DNA of 8,695 bases from CAYLOP01 sp964385305 (GTDB lineage: Bacteria; Chloroflexota; Anaerolineae; Anaerolineales; E44-bin32): contig CAYLOP010000131.1 in assembly GCA_964385305.1 (NCBI GenBank), positions 1-8,695 of the forward strand. Direction: 5' to 3'. Shown here piece after piece: positions 1 through 6,500 of the stretch. The translations under genes and the position numbers were made by a program. Under the pieces are notes generated by a model, which saw nothing but the letters and a program-made list of their open reading frames with translations, did no database searches and was not told the DNA's origin. The first letter of the stretch is position 1. Every line of letters starts with the position of its first letter.

Positions 1-15
1 AGCGTATAGGTTCGG

Positions 16-1971
16 TCATCGACTCTCGGTGTCATTTATTGAGGCGACAGCAACCTTGGTTTTAGGTTTTGGAGTCTGAACCTCCGGGCATTTCCAACCG
101 TCGCCGGGGTGAGTATGACGCAGATCCGCATATTTCGGAAGAATGCCGCATGCAAAGCAGTGTTCACGGCAATCGACGCGCGTTTCGCCTTTCAAGCTCA
201 TGAGGTAATCTTCGATAAGGTATTCTTTTTTCACAGCGGCGTCGATGTGGTCCCACGGGAAGCGCTCATCAAGTGAGCGTGGCCGGTGGGTGTAAAAATC
301 GGGGTCGAGGCCAACTGCTTTAAAAGCCTGTATCCAAAGGTCGTAGCTAAAGTGTTCCTGCCAGGCATCGAATTTGGCGCCGCGCTGCCATGCTTCTTCG
401 ATTACACGGCCAAGCCGACGGTCGCCACGGGAGAGCCATGCTTCAAACATGGTCTCTTGCGGGCTGTTCCAATTTAACTTCATGCCTAGTCCGTGTAGCG
501 CTCGCTTCAGCAAGGTTTGCTTGCTTTGTATCTGCTCGATGGTGTCGCATGGTACCCATTGGAAGGGAGTGTGGGGTTTAGGGATGAAGGTGCTCACCCC
601 AGCATGAACCTGCGCACGTTTACCCATGACGGCTTGTCCTTCGGCCAGCACAGCCTTGCACAAGTCGGCGATCGCCTGGACATCGTCCAAGGTTTCGGAG
701 GGGTGTCCGATCATGAAATAGAGCTTGATGGTCGTCCAGCCGCGAGCATAGATCTCCCTCGCCGTTTGAAGAAGCTGGTCGGTGGAGACAGGTTTGTTGA
801 TGATCTCGCGCATGTGTTCTGTGGCAGCCTCCGGTGCAAGCGTGAACCCGCTGCCATGGGCGTTGCCCTTTAAAGCCTCCATCAGTTCGACTGAGACTGT
901 CTCGATGCGCAGGGACGGCAGGGAGATGTTCAGATGACGACCTTGGAAGCGCTCGCTGACGACCTCCACGAGCTCGAGGATATGGCTGTAATCCGAGGAG
1001 GAGAGCGACAGCAGCCCAATCTCGTCATATCCCGTTTTGGCTAATGCGCCCTCGATCGCTTCAACGATCTCCTCGACCGTTCGTTCGCGCACGGGGCGTG
1101 TGATCATCCCTGCCTGACAGAAACGGCATCCACGTGTGCAGCCGCGCATGATCTCAATGGGGATACGGTCGTGGGTGACATCGATATAAGGGACGATGAA
1201 TTGTGTTGGGGGTGGGGACATGGCAGGCAGGATGCGTTTGAGGATCGGCAACGGCGCCTCGCTTACGAGCGGCTCGACATGTGAGACAGTCCCATCTTCC
1301 AGGTAATGCACGCGGTAGAGCGATGGGACGTAGACACCAGGGATCTGTGCCAGGGCGAGAAAGAGTGTATCCCGGGTTTCATATTTCTTCTTCCAGGCTC
1401 GTACACAATCCACGATCTCGAGTATCACTTCTTCCCCCTCACCGATGACGAAGGCGTCGATGAAAGTTGCCATCGGCTCTGGGTTGAAGGTGGCATGTCC
1501 GCCAGCGATCACGATCGGATCATCCGCTTTCCGCGCTGCCGACCGGAGCGGGATGTGAGCCATATCAAGTAGGTTTAACGTATTTGTGTACAGCGATTCA
1601 TAGGGTAGGGAGATTCCTACGATATCGAACATCGCGAGCGGGTGTTTGCTTTCAAGCGAATAGAGCGGGATACCGGCGCTGCGCATCTCCTGTTCCATAT
1701 CCGGCCAGGGTGCGTACGCTCGTTCAGCAAGGACGTCATCCTGCTGATTGAGGATGTCGTACAAGATCGCCAGGCCTAAATTGGACATGCCTAAATTGTA
1801 CAGGTCGGGGAATACCAGGGCGACCTTTATGGGTATCGCTGTCCAGTCTTTGACGACCTGGTTGAGCTCACCACCGGTGTAGCGACCAGGCTTTTGGACG
1901 TTTGGTAACACGCGATCCAGCGCGCACAGGATCTCAGACGCTTTCATGGTCTTATTGTACCCAAAACTCAC
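16..1971 (-). CDS. TIGR03960-type B12-binding-like/radical SAM protein
   Basis: Complete gene of up to 651 codons with a TGA stop at 16-18. The N-terminal half (about residues 45-210) resembles a cobalamin-binding-like Rossmann domain (KVALVFPDLYNLGMSNLG; VIAGGHATFNPEP; FVIGEGEE). The radical SAM core follows, with cluster motif CTRGCRFC, a CX3CX2C in which C278, C282 and C285 would ligate the 4Fe-4S cluster. A second CX3CX2C (CREHCFAC) sits near the C-terminus, as I recall for this family. The longest frame starts at GTG 1971, but ATG at 1947 (residue 9) is the likelier start: TACAAT lies 6 bases upstream, which fits a leaderless message, and neither site has a clear Shine-Dalgarno. The family's substrate is unknown, so no reaction is assigned. 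The gene is divergent from tRNA-Glu, and its downstream neighbours lie outside the window. Family assignment is confident; the start is less so. Confidence 0.9.
   Translation of the reverse strand: MSFGYNKTMKASEILCALDRVLPNVQKPGRYTGGELNQVVKDWTAIPIKVALVFPDLYNLGMSNLGLAILYDILNQQDDVLAERAYAPWPDMEQEMRSAGIPLYSLESKHPLAMFDIVGISLPYESLYTNTLNLLDMAHIPLRSAARKADDPIVIAGGHATFNPEPMATFIDAFVIGEGEEVILEIVDCVRAWKKKYETRDTLFLALAQIPGVYVPSLYRVHYLEDGTVSHVEPLVSEAPLPILKRILPAMSPPPTQFIVPYIDVTHDRIPIEIMRGCTRGCRFCQAGMITRPVRERTVEEIVEAIEGALAKTGYDEIGLLSLSSSDYSHILELVEVVSERFQGRHLNISLPSLRIETVSVELMEALKGNAHGSGFTLAPEAATEHMREIINKPVSTDQLLQTAREIYARGWTTIKLYFMIGHPSETLDDVQAIADLCKAVLAEGQAVMGKRAQVHAGVSTFIPKPHTPFQWVPCDTIEQIQSKQTLLKRALHGLGMKLNWNSPQETMFEAWLSRGDRRLGRVIEEAWQRGAKFDAWQEHFSYDLWIQAFKAVGLDPDFYTHRPRSLDERFPWDHIDAAVKKEYLIEDYLMSLKGETRVDCREHCFACGILPKYADLRHTHPGDGWKCPEVQTPKPKTKVAVASINDTESR
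1954..1959 (-). promoter_or_regulatory. Possible -10 element of a leaderless promoter
   Basis: Read on the minus strand this is TACAAT followed by six bases and then ATG at 1947. That spacing would put the transcription start at or next to the A of the start codon, as in leaderless mRNAs. No convincing -35 hexamer lies 16-18 bases further upstream (the sequence there is C-rich). The call therefore rests on the -10 match, its spacing and the absence of a Shine-Dalgarno. Confidence 0.4.
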
Positions 1972-2036
1972 GTCGTGGGGGATCGGGCGTGGCGTGCCTG
2001 GATTGGGTGCGGCGGCTTTGGAGATTTGGGGTCAGG

Positions 2037-2066
2037 TTGACGGTAGGACGACGTGCATGGTAGAAT
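2037..2066 (+). promoter_or_regulatory. Sigma70-like promoter of tRNA-Glu
   Basis: TTGACG (2037-2042) is followed by an 18-base spacer and TAGAAT (2061-2066). The expected start is near 2073, a few bases before the mature tRNA 5' end at 2077, which suits a short pre-tRNA leader. Both hexamers differ from consensus at one base. Confidence 0.7.
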
Positions 2067-2076
2067 TCGCGCCGCC

Positions 2077-2152
2077 GCCCCCATCGTCTAGTGGCCCAGG
2101 ACGCGGCCCTCTCAAGGCCGAAACCGGGGTTCGAACCCCCGTGGGGGCACCA
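2077..2152 (+). tRNA. tRNA-Glu (anticodon CTC)
   Basis: A full cloverleaf can be folded by eye. The acceptor stem pairs GCCCCCA (2077-2083) with TGGGGGC (2142-2148), followed by discriminator A and an encoded CCA (2150-2152). The anticodon stem pairs CGGCC with GGCCG around the loop CTCTCAA, placing CTC at 2111-2113. The T arm is CGGGG-TTCGAAC-CCCCG. The D-arm sequence GTCTAGTGGCCCAGGAC is typical of bacterial tRNA-Glu. The product reads GAG codons. It stands alone with its own promoter and terminator. Confidence 0.97.
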
Positions 2153-2167
2153 ACTCAATAGAGAGGG

Positions 2168-2199
2168 AGCGCCCTTCTCGAGGGTGCTTTTTCTTTTGT
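2168..2199 (+). terminator. Rho-independent terminator after tRNA-Glu
   Basis: AGCGCCCT (2168-2175) pairs with AGGGTGCT (2181-2188), with one G-T pair, across a five-base loop. The stem runs directly into a T-rich tract (TTTTCTTTTG). It lies 15 bases past the tRNA CCA end. Confidence 0.85.
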
Positions 2200-2340
2200 T
2201 GATATTGGGCCTCCCGACTGACGATTCTGATCAAGAGCAGATGAGATTGCGAACTATTGCATTGCTGCGTAAGCTTGGACGATTCAAAGCAGGTTTTTTT
2301 TATCGCTCGGAACGTGAGGAATAGAGCACACGCAAAGGCA

Positions 2341-2356
2341 TTAAATGGTCATTTAA
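2341..2356 (+). promoter_or_regulatory. Dyad symmetry upstream of the signalling operon (candidate operator)
   Basis: TTAAATG-GT-CATTTAA is a perfect 7-bp inverted repeat with a 2-base spacer. Its centre is about 60 bases upstream of the start site predicted from the promoter at 2374-2402, a usual position for an activator contacting RNA polymerase. Which protein binds is unknown; the NarL-type regulator encoded at 2651-3313 is an obvious candidate. The rest of 2200-2340 shows no convincing gene. Confidence 0.4.
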
Positions 2357-2373
2357 GGCAACCTGGGAGCAAT

Positions 2374-2402
2374 TTGACAGTTTTCTCACACTGGTCTATC
2401 AT
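2374..2402 (+). promoter_or_regulatory. Sigma70-type promoter of the DHp/response-regulator operon
   Basis: TTGACA (2374-2379, perfect consensus) is followed by exactly 17 bases and TATCAT (2397-2402, one mismatch). The predicted start is near 2409, giving a leader of only about 15 bases before ATG 2424. This supports that start even though the frame is open further upstream. Confidence 0.8.
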
Positions 2403-2423
2403 GTCGCACATAGTAGTGTCATA

Positions 2424-2636
2424 ATGTCGCCATTTGATCCGATTAAGCTTGCTGACGAGATGCATGATGGCATCGTCCAAGAGTTGTCCGCCACCCTGCT
2501 GATGCTGGAAACCTACCAGCGGAGGTTGAAGCAGGATCCTGAAGCGGCGGAAGTTGAGCTTGAACGGATCAAATTACAATTACGTGAGACGGTGCGCCAA
2601 ATTCGGCTCGTTATTCGGCAGTTACGCTCTCTATAG
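2424..2636 (+). CDS. Stand-alone histidine-kinase DHp (HisKA_3) domain protein
   Basis: 70-residue protein that matches the HisKA_3 dimerisation/phosphoacceptor domain of NarL-family sensor kinases and little else. The H-box reads LADEMHDGIVQELS, with H14 as the expected phosphoacceptor. The second helix is Glu/Arg-rich and ends at VRQIRLVIRQLRSL, where a kinase would continue into its HATPase domain. No sensor segment, membrane helix or ATP-binding domain is present, and a TAG stop is followed 14 bases later by the response regulator ATG. The frame is open upstream to 2325 but holds no ATG, GTG or TTG codon there, and the promoter predicts a transcript beginning near 2409. It could be a phosphotransfer or dimerisation partner needing a kinase in trans, a phosphatase, or a kinase remnant. 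The intact H-box and operon position favour a functional protein. Confidence 0.75.
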   Translation: MSPFDPIKLADEMHDGIVQELSATLLMLETYQRRLKQDPEAAEVELERIKLQLRETVRQIRLVIRQLRSL

Positions 2637-2650
2637 GAAGCTGGGATGTT

Positions 2651-3313
2651 ATGACCTTCACAGAGGCCAAGCCGATAAGGGTTGTTATTGCGGAGGATCA
2701 TGCTGTTGTGCGTCAGGCTCTGAGCATCATGCTCGATATGGAGCCCGACGTATCGGTTGTAGGGGAGGCGGGTGACGGCCAAGAAGCCGTGAATCTCGTT
2801 CAAGAGCTCAAGCCGGATCTGGTAGTCCTCGATGTTCGGATGGGTGGGATGGATGGCGTTGAGGCGACGCGCCACTTGCATCAACTTTACCCTGAAATCG
2901 CCATCCTCATCCTGACCGGGTATGATGACACCGAAGTTCTCCTCAACGCTGTTGAAGCTGGCGCGCATGGTTTCTTACTCAAAGATTCCTCCAACGAGGA
3001 GCTTCTTGACGCCATTCACCGGTTGGTGAAAGGTGAATCCCTGGTGACCCCTTCGATGCTGCGACGCCTCCTGGATGAGATCGCACATCAGGATGAGCAG
3101 TCGCGCGAGCCCCATGGCAGCTTGACACCCAGGGAGATGGAAGTTTTGTATGCATTGGCTCAGGGTTTATCGAATGAAGGCATCGCTAGGGAGCTAGTTA
3201 TTTCAGAAAAAACCGTAAAAACCCATCTCACCAGTATCTTCAGCAAATTTGGCGTGAATGGGCGCTCTCAGGCGATCATCTACGCCATACGCCATGGGCT
3301 GGTCAAGATCTGA
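2651..3313 (+). CDS. NarL/FixJ-family response regulator
   Basis: 220-residue cytoplasmic DNA-binding response regulator of normal family length. The receiver domain (about 9-127) has the acidic pair E15-D16, phosphoacceptor D61 in VVLDVRM, switch T89 in ILTGYDD, and K111 in LLKDSS. After a short linker, a LuxR-type helix-turn-helix fills residues 158-220 (LTPREMEVLYALAQGLSNEG; then ISEKTVKTHLTSIFSKFGV). AGGAAG at 2635-2640 is a plausible ribosome site 10 bases before ATG 2651. It is co-transcribed with the DHp protein immediately upstream, so phosphorylation through that histidine is likely, although the ATP-binding kinase half must come from elsewhere. Target genes are unknown; nearby dyads at 2341-2356 and 3313-3348 and the following receiver/glycosyltransferase gene are candidates. 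Confidence 0.93.
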   Translation: MTFTEAKPIRVVIAEDHAVVRQALSIMLDMEPDVSVVGEAGDGQEAVNLVQELKPDLVVLDVRMGGMDGVEATRHLHQLYPEIAILILTGYDDTEVLLNAVEAGAHGFLLKDSSNEELLDAIHRLVKGESLVTPSMLRRLLDEIAHQDEQSREPHGSLTPREMEVLYALAQGLSNEGIARELVISEKTVKTHLTSIFSKFGVNGRSQAIIYAIRHGLVKI

Positions 3314-3348
3314 TATCTGACTTAAGTCTTAAGACTTAAGTCAGATAT
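3313..3348 (+). repeat. Perfect 36-bp palindrome made of two nested palindromes
   Basis: Bases 3313-3330 are the exact reverse complement of 3331-3348, with no spacer. The core is two copies of the self-palindromic decamer GACTTAAGTC (3319-3328 and 3333-3342) separated by TTAA, flanked by ATATCT and AGATAT. It begins at the last base of the regulator stop codon. It is AT-rich and is not followed by a T tract, so it does not look like the terminator. A partial further copy, TTAAGACT, occurs at 3361-3368. It could be a binding site for a dimeric or tetrameric regulator, a cruciform, or an mRNA 3'-end stabiliser. Confidence 0.9.
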
Positions 3349-3369
3349 AAGTGGCTGAAATTAAGACTA

Positions 3370-3396
3370 AAGGCCGATTTTGGGATCGGTCTTTTT
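3370..3396 (+). terminator. Rho-independent terminator of the DHp/response-regulator operon
   Basis: AGGCCGAT (3371-3378) pairs with ATCGGTCT (3385-3392), with one G-T pair, around a TTTGGG loop. The stem runs directly into TTTT and so has the usual hairpin-plus-U-tract form. It lies downstream of the 36-bp palindrome. Confidence 0.85.
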
Positions 3397-3428
3397 GCTT
3401 GGATAAAGATACCCGGCTTAGTCGATGA

Positions 3429-3459
3429 TTAACGCATGAAGAAGTTGTAAAAATATACT
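3429..3459 (+). promoter_or_regulatory. Weak candidate promoter for the receiver-glycosyltransferase gene
   Basis: TATACT at 3454-3459 is a good -10 match. The best -35 is TTAACG at 3429-3434 with a long 19-base spacer, so this is tentative. A start near 3466 would place the inverted repeat at 3463-3518 at the 5' end of the leader. Confidence 0.3.
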
Positions 3460-3462
3460 ACG

Positions 3463-3518
3463 CCCAAGCGCGGCTGAATAATCCCCAATTCAAGCTCTTA
3501 TAAGTGGGTGCGCTTGGG
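3463..3518 (+). promoter_or_regulatory. Inverted repeat in the leader of the receiver-glycosyltransferase gene
   Basis: CCCAAGCGC (3463-3471) is the exact reverse complement of GCGCTTGGG (3510-3518), with a 38-base interior that contains the palindrome CTTATAAG (3497-3504). It is about 45 bases before the TTG start. It may form a leader RNA stem or be an operator. I see no match to a riboswitch consensus that I know. Confidence 0.4.
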
Positions 3519-3549
3519 AGAGTGACGTAAATTCTATTAGGGCGGCAGC

Positions 3550-3556
3550 AGGAGAG
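3550..3556 (+). promoter_or_regulatory. Ribosome binding site that decides the TTG start
   Basis: AGGAGAG lies six bases before TTG 3563. There is no in-frame ATG or GTG between this site and the start of the receiver domain, so the non-AUG start is supported by the Shine-Dalgarno and by the completeness of the receiver domain downstream. Confidence 0.75.
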
Positions 3557-3562
3557 AGCACG

Positions 3563-6500
3563 TTGCATCGTGGGGGGATCAGCGTTGAATCTGGCCGTGC
3601 CGTCCGGATTCTCATAGTAGACGACAATCAAGCTTATCGCGATCAGCTGGCTTCGCTTTTAAAGACCCAAGCCGAGTTTGTCATTGTCGGGATGGCAGCA
3701 GACGGCGAGGAAGCTGTTGCTAAAGCAGAACAGCTTCAGCCGGATGTGGTCCTCATGGACCAGCAAATGCCCAAGCTCACGGGGGTTGAAGCCACACGCC
3801 GCATCAAATCCAGTTTACCCTCCACACGTGTGATCTTCATCGCCGCAGAGGGGCGCTGGCATAACGATGCCATGCGGGCAGGCGCTGAACGCTTCTTCCT
3901 CAAGGATGACGATCTTTCCGAACTCCTAAGCACGATCCAAGACCCGCTTGCAGGCCTGAGACCCAGCGCAGAACCACCACGCCGTAGTTTATTGAAGGAT
4001 GTCTTAAAGAACACGTGGTTATGGCGTGGAGTAGTCCTCATCGTATTCGCCTTAATCGTCTTCTCCTTTGTGCGTTCTCCACGGCTTATGCTGCTGCGTA
4101 CCGCTCTTTTCTTTGGTCTTTTCTTTTTCGCATACGGTTTGAAGTATTACGCAAGCGTCGCGCTGATCCTCTTCGCGACCAGCGGTAACGGCAATGGCGA
4201 TAGGAATGGAAATCAGCATATTGCTCGCAAGATCAACGGTTGGATGAATGGTAAACGGAATGGTAAGAGGCAAGGCGGTTGGTCCGCCGGAGGCCTGAAT
4301 GGGTTAGGACAGGCGAACGGGGGGAATGGACGTCTGCCAGCCCATCAGCAGCCGTTCATCTCCATTCACCTGCCGCTTTACAACGAAGTGCAGGTAGTCG
4401 ACCGTCTGTTGACGGCTTGCACCTCCATGGATTATGAAAACTATGAGGTGATCGTCGCCGACGACTCGACGGATGAGACCACGCAAATCCTTCGAGAGCG
4501 TTGGGCGTCTCACCCGCGGGTTAAACTCTCGCACCGAGAGGATCGCAGCGGCTTTAAGGGTGGCGCGCTGAAGGTTGCCACCGGGCGCATGGATCCTCGC
4601 ACGGAATTCATCGCCATTTTCGACGCCGACTTTGTGCCTCCCCCAGATATCTTGCATCAATTTCTCGCCTACTTCTATGGCACAAACGGCAATCACGCTT
4701 CTAGCAAACACGGCGATCAAGAGCCGAGACTCCTCGATGATAAAGTCGCCGTGGTCCAGGGCTACCAGTGGCACATCCTGAATGCCTCAGAGAATTGGAT
4801 CACGCGCGGCGTTCGCTCGGAGTATTCAGGCTCTTACGTGATCGAGCGCTCTGGCCAGGAGCTCGTCGGGTCCATGAAGATGATTTCAGGTTCGGTCTTC
4901 ATGATCCGAGCGGATGTGCTGCGGGAGGTGGGATGGCGGACCTCGATCACGGAGGATTGGGAGCTCACGATCCGCCTGCACCTCCATGGCTACAAGGTGC
5001 TCTACACGCCGTTTATCCAGGCGCCGGCGGAGTGTGTGGCGCGGTTTAAGCAGCTCGCTCGCCAGCGTATGCGTTGGGCGGAAGGGCACACCTTCAACGT
5101 CAAGAAGTACTTCATCCAGGTCTTAACTTCCCCCCGCATCAACGCGCGTGAAAAAGCTGAATTCATCTACTATGCCCCCTACTACTTGCAGTCTGTATTT
5201 TTCATCCTTGGGACGATAGCTTGGCTGATTTCACAATTGTTTTTCCAGAGCGGGCTTCCATTCTGGACTGAAACGCTTGGTTGGTCGCTCGTTTTTGTAA
5301 ACGCCTTATCGCTTGTCATCATGAACCTCACAGGGCTCTTCCTCGAACGGGGTGTACGCCGAAATATCGGTGGATTGCTTTCCTTTGTCATCCTCACCTA
5401 TCTGCTTGTGCCCTACCAAGCCTACGCCGCGCTCAAAGGTCTCTTCGAACCTCATGAGGGAGGCTGGCACCGGACGCAGAAGACGGGCGTGATCACGGAA
5501 GTCCTTGAACGCCTGGGCATGCGCCGTAGACTGCCACGCTTGAGACCAAAGCAAAAAGGGCACGCGCCCGGGCTGGCGTTCCGTCTTGGCTTCTCAACGG
5601 AAGAGCTCTCGCGCTTCTTGCCGCCATTCTTCAGGCGATTGGCAAACCGCATGCAGTTGCGGCACGGAGTCGCATTCGGCTTGATGGTCTGTGTTCTCCT
5701 GCTGCTGTACCTCTCCATGCGCATCCTGGTGGTATCCGCCGCGCCGGATATTTTCTATTTACGAGGGACGAACGGAAATGGGGCAACGCCGACCGGGCAG
5801 GACATGGATTACATGCAAGGCGTCAGCGAGGACACACTGCTCTTCGACAGCGTAGATGATGAAGCGTATTGGTATACAGCAGAGAGCTATCCAACAGATG
5901 GTGAAGAGACAACGCTGGTAGGGGGCGAGTACAAACTCAACCTACATCTCGGGCAGCTTCCGGGTGCATGGTGGGATAGCGAATACCTCTACCGTAAGCA
6001 GATCACGGTTCCAACCTATGAATCCACTGCCGCTGCTGGTTACGTGGTTCCTGTCGCCTTCGATCACAAGGCGCTCGTGGATGCTTCGAAGTCATTGGCT
6101 TCCGGCGACGACGTGCGCGTGGTGCACTGGAATGGTTCGAGTTGGACTGAACTCGAGAGGGCACTTGATCCGGATTCGGATTGGAACGATGTTGACCCAA
6201 CACAGATATGGTTCAAGCTTGTAGATCCGGTCAGCAGTCCTGGCTCAGATAACAACTACTACCTCTATTACGGCAAATCTTCGGCGCCGAGCCTGCCAGA
6301 TGATTGGGCAAACGTCCTCCCGATGAGGGACGATTTCAACGATGGAACCTTCTTGAGCGGGATCGCCGCCTCTGAGGAGGATGCCCCCTTTGTCAAGATC
6401 GATGTCAGCGTCTATCACACACGGGCAGATGGCAGCCTCCCTCATGTGATCGTATCGGCTCCCGATGTCAAGATCGATGCCAACAGCATAGATCCCCTCG

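Noticed and set aside
517..873. 118-codon plus-strand open frame
   Set aside because: It is a shadow of the radical SAM gene on the opposite strand.
2091..2324. Plus-strand open frame running through the tRNA and terminator
   Set aside because: It starts inside tRNA-Glu and crosses its terminator. The remaining 27-codon ATG frame at 2241-2324 shows no recognisable family or good promoter.
2325..2423. Upstream extension of the DHp protein frame
   Set aside because: No ATG, GTG or TTG start codon occurs in frame, and the TTGACA/TATCAT promoter inside it predicts a transcript starting near 2409.
2513..2968. 151-codon minus-strand open frame
   Set aside because: It is antisense to the DHp and response regulator genes, which have clear domain motifs, and its translation resembles no family.
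3313..3348. 36-bp palindrome as the operon terminator
   Set aside because: It has no following T tract, and a conventional hairpin plus T tract lies just downstream at 3370-3396.
3397..3562. Possible c-di-GMP or other known riboswitch before the glycosyltransferase gene
   Set aside because: Only a simple inverted repeat is visible; I could not match a known riboswitch core by eye.
4304..4774. 156-codon minus-strand open frame
   Set aside because: It lies opposite the GT2 catalytic core, whose DDS and DAD motifs fix the coding strand.
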